Assembly (NCBI GenBank): GCA_966128725.1
Contig: CBHYLN010000066.1
Span: forward strand, 1-28,106
Direction: 5' to 3'
Source: JAFDZV01 sp966128725
GTDB taxonomy: Bacteria > Bacteroidota > Ignavibacteria > OLB7
DNA: 28,106 bases
Position numbers and translations under genes: made by a program. Below the pieces are notes generated by a model. The model worked only from the letters and a program-made list of their open reading frames with translations. It was not told the DNA's origin and did no database searches. Below are positions 8,721-17,072 of the stretch, in pieces. Position 1 is the stretch's first letter. Every line of letters begins with the position of its first letter.

Positions 8721-9347
8721 CCCGACACAAAAAAAATCGCGCCACCACTACCCCCTTGCTAACTTTTTCAATTTTGGTGTGTTTGTTTTCACGAGCGCCG
8801 AAATGGAATCCGAACGTCACCCAGTGACAATCCGGGCCCTCGGTTGTCTTACAAAGCATCGAGACAGCAGAACACAAAACAAGAGATATCGGAAACGAGC
8901 TTCTACGTTGTACTGTGGCCCGCGCTGTTCGGCACCCCGTCTCTCCGGCGCACAGCTTTGAGCCCATAGACCGCATTGTCGCAGTGACTAATTCGGTCAC
9001 GATGTTCCTCATTAACACAGAAGCCATACGGCATCTCTGTGAAGCATGGGAGCAACGTTCGGTGGCGATAACGCGCCGATAAGGGAGTCAGGGCTACCAG
9101 TTCAATGACAATTGCTCGCATTTCGGTTTTTCAGTATCCACAGATGCCGAATGCGTGTCACGCAGTTCGGCGTTTTCATTTAAGGCCCATGAGGTCTCCA
9201 ATCGGAACCGTCATCCGATGGCGAGCGTCGAACGATGTTTGCGAAGTATCCAGTTAACGAGGAACGTAAAGGCAGAACCGTTACGGTGATTACGCAGTGT
9301 GCGTGCGTTTACCCTTCAATGACACGAAACGAGTAGGAGACCCCATC
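8721..9347. other. 627-bp gap with no supported gene; visibly AT-richer than its neighbours
   Basis: No open frame here has recognisable family features or a convincing start. Candidate minus-strand frames overlap the end of the epimerase gene and look like chance. The sequence holds A and T runs (8728-8735, 8764-8782, 9127-9132) that are rare elsewhere in the window. I see no tRNA fold, no strong terminator and no full TTTG-N19-TAnnTTTG promoter. It could contain a non-coding RNA or a decayed gene, but nothing shows this directly. Confidence 0.5.
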
Positions 9348-9692
9348 ATGCCAGGAACAACCGTACGTTCCAAGCTCCGCCTTGCGAAGGCTGCTGTAAG
9401 TGCTCCGGAGGAAATCATAGCGAATGATGGTTTCAGTGTTACCTCGCAATCCGAGGTTCGCCTGAATCCGCTGGCCGATTTGATCGACGATGCAACGTTT
9501 GCCCTTCTGCAACAGCATCGCCTAATCGATCAGAAGTCGCTTCGCGATTACCAGATCCGTAAGTGCTACCGCGAAATGCGCGAGCAGATGTCGGCGGGCG
9601 ATGCCATCGACAAGCTTCAGCAGATGCATCCGTATCTGCAGTTCGATACCATCCGTAAGATCGTCTATCAAATGTCGCCCAAGGTGTCGTAG
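9348..9692 (+). CDS. Small protein of unknown function, helical C-terminus
   Basis: This is a 114-residue cytoplasmic protein with no signal peptide. I do not recognise the family. The C-terminal half (about 52-110) is rich in predicted helices, with segments like LIDQKSLRDYQIRKCYREM and HPYLQFDTIRKIVYQ. Their spacing loosely resembles a helix-turn-helix, so DNA binding is possible but unproven. The ATG at 9348 has an AGGAG site at about 9334-9338, which supports this start over an in-frame GTG at 9297. It stands alone between a long gap and a strong terminator, so it is probably monocistronic. Confidence 0.7.
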   Translation: MPGTTVRSKLRLAKAAVSAPEEIIANDGFSVTSQSEVRLNPLADLIDDATFALLQQHRLIDQKSLRDYQIRKCYREMREQMSAGDAIDKLQQMHPYLQFDTIRKIVYQMSPKVS

Positions 9693-9753
9693 AATCATAC
9701 GCCTCGGCGATTGTCCCCATACCGTGATTCGTTTTCTCCCCCCTGTCTGTGGA

Positions 9754-9790
9754 ACGGGCGCCCTGATAGTATCAGGACGCCCGTATGTTT
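9754..9790 (+). terminator. Terminator after the small unknown gene
   Basis: A 15-bp inverted repeat with one mismatch and a 1-nt centre spans 9754-9784, with arms beginning ACGGGCG and ending CGCCCGT. It is followed by atgtttt. The tail favours plus-strand termination. It also lies just past the end of the convergent cobalamin operon and may serve both. Confidence 0.75.
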
Positions 9791-9823
9791 TATCGCCAAT
9801 CCGATACCCTGCGCTCCACCGCG

Positions 9824-10927
9824 TCAGTAAAAACCAACGTCGCCGGGATTGATCCCGCTGGCGAACCGCGCCGTGCGCGTTCCTGCCCGGTTGAACACGA
9901 GCACCTCCCCTGGCGCGGTGTAGCTGACCAGACTGCAAACGTACACGCCCCCATCCGGTGATGCAGCTATCGCGTAGAAGATGCGCCCCGGCCAATCCGT
10001 GGCGGGAACAAAGACCACCGGCCTGGCCGCCGGTTCGGTAAGATCCACACGCACCACGCCGTCGCCGGTGATGGCATAGGCCTGGCCCGTGGCATCGTCG
10101 ATCGCCAGATCACGCGCGTTCACCAACGGCCACCGGCGACGAACGCTCAGTGTACGCACGTCCAACTCCGCAATGCCGCCCACCGAGTCCGGCAGGCCGT
10201 ACAATACATAGAGCAAACCGGCCGAGGGTCGCGAAACAACCGGGCGGGGATTGGGACCTATCAACACCGAGGCCACCACACGTCCGCTGGCCGGATCGAT
10301 CACGGCGAGGGTCCCGGCGCCGGGCTCCTGCTGCCGATAAAAGCCAAGCCCGGAGACGGCAACGAACACGTGGCCCTGGGCGCAGGCAATGCCTTCCGGG
10401 GCCGGCCCCACGGCAATCACACGGCGCACCTGCAACGTGCGCGGATCGAACTCCACAACCGAATCGCCGAAGCACGAGACAAATGCCGTGGTGCTATCCA
10501 GAAACGCGATCTGGCGCGGCTCGTTCCCGGGCGGCATCATCACCCTCCCGAGCGTCAGCCCCGTTCGGCACGCCAGCACCTCCACGGTTCGCGACGTGCT
10601 GACCGCCACATAGGCAACGCTGTCGCGAACCGCAATACTGTTGGCCACGTCACCCAGCCGCAGCCCCGGGTTCCGCAATGTGAAATAATCCTGAACGGCA
10701 ACACCGGTCGCCGGCTGGTACAGTGTCAGCGTTGCGTTATCCTGCCGCCATACACCTTCGTTCACCACGATCACACCGCTGGGCGCATCGCGAACCACCT
10801 GATCCCCGGGCGGCTCCGGATCGGCCACGCAGCCCGCAAGGCAAACGGCAACCAGCAATGCCCGGAGCACAACCCTCGGTGGCAGGCATCGTTGCAACAC
10901 GCAGCGTAAGATGATGGTTCGGTTCAT
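9824..10927 (-). CDS. YncE/BtuG-like beta-propeller lipoprotein of the cobalamin operon
   Basis: This is a 367-residue protein with a lipoprotein signal peptide and lipobox LAGC (lipidated C33). Repeated blade-like segments fit a YncE/DUF5074 beta-propeller (e.g. VAYVAVSTSRTVEVL, GHVFVAVSG, GLLYVLYGLPDSV). In Bacteroides, BtuG is a surface propeller lipoprotein that binds cobalamin and passes it to BtuB. This gene is the last of a riboswitch-controlled operon directly after a BtuB-like receptor (98-bp gap), so a BtuG-like role is the best inference. Homology to true BtuG, rather than to another YncE protein, was not tested. It is probably anchored to the outer membrane. Confidence 0.8.
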   Translation of the reverse strand: MNRTIILRCVLQRCLPPRVVLRALLVAVCLAGCVADPEPPGDQVVRDAPSGVIVVNEGVWRQDNATLTLYQPATGVAVQDYFTLRNPGLRLGDVANSIAVRDSVAYVAVSTSRTVEVLACRTGLTLGRVMMPPGNEPRQIAFLDSTTAFVSCFGDSVVEFDPRTLQVRRVIAVGPAPEGIACAQGHVFVAVSGLGFYRQQEPGAGTLAVIDPASGRVVASVLIGPNPRPVVSRPSAGLLYVLYGLPDSVGGIAELDVRTLSVRRRWPLVNARDLAIDDATGQAYAITGDGVVRVDLTEPAARPVVFVPATDWPGRIFYAIAASPDGGVYVCSLVSYTAPGEVLVFNRAGTRTARFASGINPGDVGFY

Positions 10928-11025
10928 AGCGATATCTCATGGCAGCATCATGCCGTGGGGCCTGGACGCAAATACACTCTGCATCGATGCGGCATCGTGC
11001 GATACAGGCCCTGTCACCCATGCTG

Positions 11026-13026
11026 TCAGTACCGCGCCACCAGTTCAAGGCGCAGCGTTCGGCCGGGCATCGGATAGTTCCGGATTACCTGATAGGAAAC
11101 GTTGAACAGATTGGCGCATTCGCCCTTGATATCGAGCACCAGCGGCGCGGCCTGGATACGCCAGCCAACCGAGGCCCCAACAAGCATGTACCGCGGCAGC
11201 ACCGAGGCGTATTCGTTGGTCCCAAGTGTATAGCGGTGGCTTACGTACTGCCAGTTGACGGCCAGCCGCGCCGGCGCCAGCGAAACATCCACCACGCCGT
11301 TGAACAACTCCTGGGGCGCATACACCAGCAGACGCCGTTCGGTAAGGCCGCCGCTGCGATCCTCGGCACGCATCAACGTATACGATACGCGCGCGCCCAG
11401 GCGGTTATCCAGCATGCGTCCGGATAGCGCCATCTCCACACCACGAGTCAGCGTGCGCGCCACATTGGTTGCGCTCCAGCTTATCGGCGTGCGGGGCACG
11501 GCCACAATCTGATCGCGTGTGTCCAGCACGAAGGCGCCCGCTTCAGCGCCCAGATCGGGCGTCACCGCCAACGTAATGCCCGCATCAAGGGTTGTGCTCC
11601 ACTCCGGGCGCAGGTCACGATTGCCGTAATTAAGGTAGTACTGCTCGGTGAAGCTCGGCGTGCGATGCCCCAGTGCCGTGTGCGCCCGCACACGCAGTTG
11701 TGTTGCGGGCACGCGCCATACAACGCCCACCAACGGGCTTATCGCGGCCGACATATCGCTGTAGACGTCCGCGCGCACGCCCCCCTCCAATGCGGTTTCG
11801 CTGTCGAACAAACCGCTATCGGCACACCACCGGCCCATCGCCCACGCGCCCAGGCCCGTGCGTTGCACATACGATCCGGCCGAGGGGTCCAGATTGTCGC
11901 CGGCAAGCGACGTGTACGAACCCTCCGTGCCCAGCTCCAACGCCACGGCCGTGCCGAACACACGGCGCGCGCGCATCGTAAGCGAGGCATCGTACGACCG
12001 ATAGGAATTATCAATCCCGCCCGGACCGGCGATGCGTGCATCGGGGTCGCGATATCGCAGATCGTTGGCACGCCCGGCCAACGTTGCCGATACCGCCCAC
12101 GCACCCAACGGCTTGTCGATCGATGCCGAAAGTGATGCGTCGCTTTCGTTCAACCGGGCATGCAACTGCTCCACGTTTCCCTGCACCACCGCCCCGGGAA
12201 CGCCGCGCTCGGAATGATACCCCTGGGCGGTAATTGTAGCCCGCGTTCCGGCATCGGATTCCGTTGTCCATGCCGCGCGCGCGTACAGCCCGGCCAGGTC
12301 CGCATTGTCGCGGTGCAGCGTGGCAGTGGCCCCGAACTGGTTGAAGGCAAACGGATAATCTCCCCGCGATGCGGTGTTCACCACGTCGGCCTGCCACGAA
12401 CCCGAAGCCGTGCGCCCGGAGAGGCCAAGGCCAACACGGCGCTCGCCAAACGTGCCGCTGGCGGCGCTGGCCGACACGGCAAACGGTTGGTTCACCGCGC
12501 GGCGCGTAACAACATTGATAACACCGCCCACGGCATTGGCGCCATACAGGGCCGCGTTCCCGCCGCGCACGATCTCCACACGCTCCAACGCATCGGCCGG
12601 GATGGCGCCAAGATCGAACGCTCCGCTGGCGCTGCCCCGGTACCGCACGCCGTCGATCAGGATCACGCTCTGCTGCGCCGTTGTGCCACGCAGCGATACC
12701 GTGCGCAAACCACCCAGGCCGCCGTACTGTTTCACGAACACGCCGGGCGCGTAGGCCACGGCATCGGAAAGGTCAACCGCGCCCACCCCGGCTATCTGAT
12801 CGCGCGACACTACCGACAGCGGCTGTGGCTCGCCAAGGGTCCGCTGTTGAATGCTGGACGCATCCACACGCACAACCGGCGCATGGTACACCCGCAGCGA
12901 ATCGGCACGCTCGGCAAGCCCAGGCACGGCGCGCGATGTATCGGCCGGCTGCCCATGCGCGGCAAGCACCACCAACGGCAGCGCCAACGATGCGTGGATG
13001 ATATGTCGGATCGTTCCCTTGGTCAT
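11026..13026 (-). CDS. btuB: BtuB-like TonB-dependent outer-membrane receptor (probable cobalamin)
   Basis: A 666-residue receptor with a signal peptide ending in AAHGQ at about residue 26. A TonB-box-like stretch (APVVRVDAS) is followed by a complete plug domain with family motifs QPLSVVSRDQI, LRTVSLRG, SVILIDGVRY and IPADALERVEIVRGG, then AVGGVINVVTRR. A 22-strand barrel is expected, ending in aromatic Y666. The plug and size (about 600 residues for BtuB) fit the vitamin-transport class rather than the larger SusC class. Substrate assignment rests on the upstream cobalamin riboswitch. The ATG at 13026 gives a clean signal peptide; the frame is open upstream but overlaps the preceding gene. 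The gap to that gene is 28 bp. Confidence 0.9.
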   Translation of the reverse strand: MTKGTIRHIIHASLALPLVVLAAHGQPADTSRAVPGLAERADSLRVYHAPVVRVDASSIQQRTLGEPQPLSVVSRDQIAGVGAVDLSDAVAYAPGVFVKQYGGLGGLRTVSLRGTTAQQSVILIDGVRYRGSASGAFDLGAIPADALERVEIVRGGNAALYGANAVGGVINVVTRRAVNQPFAVSASAASGTFGERRVGLGLSGRTASGSWQADVVNTASRGDYPFAFNQFGATATLHRDNADLAGLYARAAWTTESDAGTRATITAQGYHSERGVPGAVVQGNVEQLHARLNESDASLSASIDKPLGAWAVSATLAGRANDLRYRDPDARIAGPGGIDNSYRSYDASLTMRARRVFGTAVALELGTEGSYTSLAGDNLDPSAGSYVQRTGLGAWAMGRWCADSGLFDSETALEGGVRADVYSDMSAAISPLVGVVWRVPATQLRVRAHTALGHRTPSFTEQYYLNYGNRDLRPEWSTTLDAGITLAVTPDLGAEAGAFVLDTRDQIVAVPRTPISWSATNVARTLTRGVEMALSGRMLDNRLGARVSYTLMRAEDRSGGLTERRLLVYAPQELFNGVVDVSLAPARLAVNWQYVSHRYTLGTNEYASVLPRYMLVGASVGWRIQAAPLVLDIKGECANLFNVSYQVIRNYPMPGRTLRLELVARY

Positions 13027-13054
13027 CTGGGCTCGCGCACGGCGTTTGCCGCCA

Positions 13055-13996
13055 TTACTCAACCACCACGCCGAACGTCGTATTCCGACGCCCATCCAGC
13101 TCGACAGTCATCAGGTATACGCCGGCGGCAAGCCCCGATATATCGACCGGGATGCGCAACTCGCCGGCCGGCACCTCGCGATCAACCAGCACCACATGGT
13201 TGCGCCCTGCCATATCCGTGAGCCAACCGCGTAGCAGGCCCGCGCGCGCCAGGCGTACACGGAGCACGCCGGGGCCGGCAATGGGATTGGGCGCCAGGGT
13301 TGCGGCGGAGATCAACGTGAGATCCGGGTCGGGAACACCGGCCGGCTGATGTGGCAGCATAACAACGGCGTCAAGGTCGAAGCCGTTCAACGTGGGATCC
13401 CAGAACGGATGATTGCGATTGGCGGTAATGATCTGCGTGACATCGTGGAGACGCACGTAGCGAATCGAGTCCAGCCCCAGTTCGGCCAGGTCGAACTGAT
13501 CGCCCCCGGAAACAGCCGGGTCGCCCGGATCGCGGTCGCCGTGCGTGGGCATGCGTCCGGCGCAACCGGCCAGCGTAAGCGAGTCGATCGGGAACGCCTG
13601 GAAGATTATGCCGTCGCGGCTGACCGATACCTGCGCAGGCTCGGCATACACGCCATCCCTGGTCCCGAGGTGGTATCGAAACGCATTCTCGAACACCGTG
13701 AAGTCCGGTCCGGGACCGTCGGTTATCGGCCCGTTGTCAAAACGCAATGTGATCTCGCCACCCAGCCCCAGCGCAAGGATTTGCATGGGGTCCGTCGTGG
13801 CCGCGTCATCGCGCCCAACGGTATCCGGCAGGCCAAGCACGTTCGCGGGGTAATACGCCATCCCATACCCGGCGCCCGTGCCGGGCGTGAAGGTCTCCAC
13901 CGCATCGGCACCGCGCCCGGTCCGTACCTGAGCGCTTGCGATCGATGCGGCCGCGCTGAGCAGCGCGGCCGCGATTGTCAACGTCGTGAATCTCAC
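13055..13996 (-). CDS. T9SS-sorted surface protein with FTVFENAF motif, in the cobalamin operon
   Basis: This 313-residue secreted protein has a signal peptide (1-22, cleavage after SAQ). The central domain has FDNGPITDGPGPDFTVFENAF within 86-106, then EPAQVSVSRDGIIFQAFP and a Gly/Asp-rich stretch. This pattern recurs, from memory, in secreted proteins annotated only as cell surface protein near B12 receptors in Bacteroidota; I cannot name a Pfam family with certainty. Residues about 232-313 are a T9SS type A domain (LAAGVYLMTVELDG near the end). It starts with GTG and overlaps the preceding gene by 4 bp, so it is co-translated with it. A role in cobalamin capture is inferred from position. 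Confidence 0.8.
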   Translation of the reverse strand: MRFTTLTIAAALLSAAASIASAQVRTGRGADAVETFTPGTGAGYGMAYYPANVLGLPDTVGRDDAATTDPMQILALGLGGEITLRFDNGPITDGPGPDFTVFENAFRYHLGTRDGVYAEPAQVSVSRDGIIFQAFPIDSLTLAGCAGRMPTHGDRDPGDPAVSGGDQFDLAELGLDSIRYVRLHDVTQIITANRNHPFWDPTLNGFDLDAVVMLPHQPAGVPDPDLTLISAATLAPNPIAGPGVLRVRLARAGLLRGWLTDMAGRNHVVLVDREVPAGELRIPVDISGLAAGVYLMTVELDGRRNTTFGVVVE

Positions 13997-16317
13997 CGCA
14001 CCACCTGCATCACGCGGCTTGCCGATCCCGACGGCCCTGCAACCGTGTACACATACGATCCGCTCGGCAGGCCCTCGGTACGAAGATCAACCGCGTAGGT
14101 GCCGGCCTCCATCTGGCGGTCCACAAGGGTCTGGACCAACGCACCGGCCAACGTATGCAGCCGGAGCACAACACGCCCGCCGCGATCAACCCGGAATCGG
14201 ATGGCCGTCTGTTCGGTGGCTGGATTGGGCACGTTCTGCTCAAGCGTTGCGCCGGCCGCGATCGCATCGTCGCGACGCACCGATGCCACCAGCGTGGTGG
14301 CATCAAACACGACAACCACGGAATCCGGGCTGTAGTCCGGAGCAAAGATGTTGGCGACGAACACCTTCTCGCCCACGGCAACAAGCCCCTCGGATTTTCC
14401 GCCGGTGGCATAGGCCTTCACCAGGCCCGTGGGGCCAACCACGCGCACATCACCTTCGTACGTTGAAGCCACAATGCGGTTGTCGGACAGGCGAATCGCC
14501 TCGCGCGGACCATTGAAACCGGTAGTGCCCATCGGCACGCGAGCCAGCACGGCGCCGTTATGGAAATCCACGGCCGCCAGTTCGTTGGTGCCGTTCAACG
14601 TCACCAGCAGGCGTTCATCCTGCAGAAGAAGATGGTTGCCGCCGCCGCCGAGCTCGGTGTTGCCAAGCACGTTGGGGCGGTACTCGAACATATCCACCTG
14701 CGACTTCTGCTGGCCGGGCGTTGCGCGGTCCAGAACATAGAAGCGCACGGCATCGGGGCTGGAGCCCGGGATGCGCGCGGCCATCGTTGGGCGGCCGTTG
14801 GTCTTGAATCGGCCCAGCAGCTCGCCGTTCTTGGTAATCAGATGCGCGTATTCGCCGCCGGTGCCCGTGGCCGTGGCCTCGATCAACAGCAGGTACTCGC
14901 CCGCATCGGACACGGCGATGAACCGCCCGCTCTTTGGCCCGGTGGCATACACGTTTCGCCAGGGGCCGGCACTGCCCACACTGATTGCGCGGACCGTATC
15001 GGCCACCATCGCGTACGCGGTATCGGCGGCCGCGTCGTACACAACGCGGAATGGATTATCCAACGTGGCCGTGGTAAACGGACGCGACTCCTTCAGTGCC
15101 CGCGTGAGGCCATCGTACACCTGCCATACGCGCTCACCATCGCCGTGTGATATCACGTGCAGATCGCCATTGCGGGCAAAGAAGATCGACACCGGTTCGC
15201 GAACCACGTCCATGGTATCGATCACGCGACCGGTGTTCAGGTTCACGACTTCGAGCACCGAGTCCGGACTGTTCCCCGCGTGATTGTAGCGGATGGCAAC
15301 GTATGCCAGGGAATCACGCACGGCGATCTCCTCCGCCTTGCCGAGCATCATGATGGTATCGATGATCGCGCCGTTGCTGGCATTGATGCGGATCAGCTCA
15401 TCGGAATACGTGCACATCAGCACGACACTGTCGCCTTGAAACGCAAGCGCCCGCGGACCATTCTGCCGCACCGGCCCAAACGTCACCGGCGAGAACGGCA
15501 CGTCGCGGTTGGTTGCCGGATCGATGATGTGCAGACGATGCCCGCCGCCAAGCGCGATAAACACACGGTTGCCGCGCGTAATGATGTAGGCGCCTCCGCC
15601 AACCATAGTGGTATCGTTAGCGATGCGGTACACGTCGCGTGCGATGAGGGTTGAACCCACCGACGAATTCTTCTGCCCGAACACGCCTTCGTTCAGCGTA
15701 AGATATTCCATCGCTCCGTCCTCGCCCGGCGACGACACCGACATCGCAGGGTTCACGCCCGTTCGCGCAATCGCAAGCGTATCGCCGCCCGCAGGATCAA
15801 CAACCAGGATGTTGCCGGGGTCGGTGAATCCCAGGCGTTGCGCAAGCATAAGCCGGCCGGCGGCCGAGTCGAACGAAACGGCGCTGTAATGGCCCAGCAC
15901 CACGGTGTCGCGCACCAACTTCAACGTGTTGATATCGTACGCGCGCACCCGGCCGGACTGCGCCAGGTAGATACGGCCGCCCTTGAGATCCAGACCCGCG
16001 CGCAACGGGAACGCATTGAAGCAATCGAACGTGAGCGAATCGACAACCCGTTCGGTGGCCGCGTCGATCACGAACCAGCGCCCGGGAACATCGGCGGAAT
16101 CAGGCTCGATAACGCCGTTGAAATTGTTGTCGACCCCAACGGTGAGCACATGAACCCGGCCGGTTGCCGGATCGGCGAACAGATAGGCGGGCTCCTTGTC
16201 CACAACGATGCGGCGAACCTGCGCCTGCGCGGTATGCGCAAGAGCGATAAACGCCAGAAGGATTGCCGAGGTAACAGGAACCAATGGAAGGGTACGAGCG
16301 AGCAGACGATGCAGCAT
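13993..16317 (-). CDS. T9SS-sorted propeller-like secreted protein, first gene of the cobalamin operon
   Basis: This 774-residue secreted protein has a signal peptide (about 1-33, ending AQAQ). Many short beta-rich repeats follow, with phrases such as VFIALGGGHRLHIIDPATN, LAYVAIRYNHAGN and DAGEYLLLIEATA. They resemble YncE/YVTN propeller blades, and the length would allow two propellers. An acidic loop DNNFNGVIEPDS near residue 65 could bind calcium. The last ~80 residues form a T9SS sorting domain (NVPNPATEQTAIRF ... GLPSGSYVYTV). It lies directly downstream of the riboswitch leader. The ATG at 16317 was chosen; a GTG two codons earlier is possible. Its similarity of fold to the lipoprotein at the operon end suggests a second cobalamin-binding or storage propeller, which is inference. 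Confidence 0.82.
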   Translation of the reverse strand: MLHRLLARTLPLVPVTSAILLAFIALAHTAQAQVRRIVVDKEPAYLFADPATGRVHVLTVGVDNNFNGVIEPDSADVPGRWFVIDAATERVVDSLTFDCFNAFPLRAGLDLKGGRIYLAQSGRVRAYDINTLKLVRDTVVLGHYSAVSFDSAAGRLMLAQRLGFTDPGNILVVDPAGGDTLAIARTGVNPAMSVSSPGEDGAMEYLTLNEGVFGQKNSSVGSTLIARDVYRIANDTTMVGGGAYIITRGNRVFIALGGGHRLHIIDPATNRDVPFSPVTFGPVRQNGPRALAFQGDSVVLMCTYSDELIRINASNGAIIDTIMMLGKAEEIAVRDSLAYVAIRYNHAGNSPDSVLEVVNLNTGRVIDTMDVVREPVSIFFARNGDLHVISHGDGERVWQVYDGLTRALKESRPFTTATLDNPFRVVYDAAADTAYAMVADTVRAISVGSAGPWRNVYATGPKSGRFIAVSDAGEYLLLIEATATGTGGEYAHLITKNGELLGRFKTNGRPTMAARIPGSSPDAVRFYVLDRATPGQQKSQVDMFEYRPNVLGNTELGGGGNHLLLQDERLLVTLNGTNELAAVDFHNGAVLARVPMGTTGFNGPREAIRLSDNRIVASTYEGDVRVVGPTGLVKAYATGGKSEGLVAVGEKVFVANIFAPDYSPDSVVVVFDATTLVASVRRDDAIAAGATLEQNVPNPATEQTAIRFRVDRGGRVVLRLHTLAGALVQTLVDRQMEAGTYAVDLRTEGLPSGSYVYTVAGPSGSASRVMQVVR

Positions 16318-16453
16318 CAGCACATGAAACTATGCCCCAGTGCCACGTTGGGAGCGATTGGAATGAACGATGGGAGGTGGAGGTTGTGCCGACCCCGGAT
16401 GCCGCGCAACAGACACGGACGCTGGGGTAACAGCACAATGAAGAGGTCCAACC

Positions 16454-16511
16454 CCTCATCCCTCTCCTAGGCGGGAGAGCCGACCGGTATGGTTACCGGA
16501 TCGTGATGAGG
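16454..16511 (-). promoter_or_regulatory. Structured leader after the cobalamin aptamer (possible expression platform)
   Basis: Immediately 3' of the aptamer, CCTCATC (16454-16460) can pair with GATGAGG (16505-16511). This pairing encloses two further perfect hairpins: CTCTCC/GGAGAG at 16462-16479 and CCGGTA/TACCGG at 16484-16499. The outer stem touches the first base of the aptamer P1 strand, so the two folds could compete. The remaining leader down to 16324 shows no further clear structure. The switching mechanism is not established; no T run marks a terminator. Confidence 0.5.
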
Positions 16512-16703
16512 ATCGCAAGGCAGGTCTTCTGGCTTCGGGGTCATCCGGGCACTTCAGCCTTCCCATTGCGCACACAGCGCAAAAGTGGCCACCATCAGTA
16601 GTGAAGTACCCGTCGCCCGTTACAGCGGCGCAACCGCTGCCGATTTGTCGAAATGACGCACGGCATTCCCTATTCTTCCCGCGGAGCGGGACACCTGGCG
16701 ATC
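16511..16703 (-). promoter_or_regulatory. Cobalamin (AdoCbl) riboswitch aptamer
   Basis: On the minus strand the classic cobalamin aptamer is visible. P1 pairs GATCGC (5' end at 16703) with GCGATC (ending at 16511). The core has GGGAA...GCCGTGCG, a GCGGTTGCGCCGCTGTAACGGG region, GGCCACT...GGGAAGGC, and the nearly invariant B12 box GAAGCCAGAAGACCTGCC at 16519-16536. The length of about 193 nt is typical. In known cases cobalamin binding shuts off expression of downstream uptake genes, which fits the BtuB-like operon that follows. Confidence 0.95.
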
Positions 16704-16710
16704 GAGGCCA

Positions 16711-16740
16711 CAAAGGTACACAAGCCGCTTCATTGCGCAA
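16711..16740 (-). promoter_or_regulatory. Bacteroidota-type promoter of the cobalamin operon
   Basis: On the minus strand, TTG (16738-16740) is followed after 19 nt by TACCTTTG (16711-16718), a perfect TAnnTTTG -7 element. A start about 7 nt downstream would fall at about 16704, exactly where the riboswitch P1 stem begins. The agreement of two independent signals makes this call fairly strong. Confidence 0.75.
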
Positions 16741-16981
16741 GTGTGGGCGGGCAGGACAAGGCGCTGCGAAACAACCGGCAAGACATTCGTGTTGCCACGA
16801 CTGTTGCGTACTGCCGAACCCCAGCATCAGCAAACGGCAAGATCGGTTTGATACAATCGAACTCGGCGAATTACTTCAGTCATCACGCGTTATGGAATCG
16901 CAACACTGGGCATTCACCGCTGAATGCCATGTAGGGCTTATTTTCCAAGCGCCGCAAAGCTAGGCCGTATACCCCGCTTCG

Positions 16982-17013
16982 TTTGCCAGCGAAAATTCGG
17001 AGATATACTTTTG
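16982..17013 (+). promoter_or_regulatory. Bacteroidota-type promoter of the small secreted protein
   Basis: TTTG at 16982-16985, then 20 nt, then TACTTTTG at 17006-17013 match the -33/-7 consensus. The predicted start near 17020 leaves a leader of about 50 nt before the ATG at 17073. Confidence 0.7.
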
Positions 17014-17072
17014 AAACTTTTCAGACAGCACGCCACACACCGCTGCCACCGCTCCATCAAATTTCAATTGTT

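Noticed and set aside
8665..9027. 120-codon minus-strand frame in the gap after the epimerase gene
   Set aside because: It overlaps the epimerase 3' end, has no family features or ribosome site, and does not account for the rest of the gap.
12160..13221. 353-codon plus-strand frame
   Set aside because: It is antisense to the plug region of the BtuB-like receptor and to the end of the preceding gene, with no features of its own.
16454..16511. Inverted repeats as a mobile REP-like element
   Set aside because: Only one copy is seen in the window and it directly adjoins the riboswitch, so a regulatory leader is the simpler reading.
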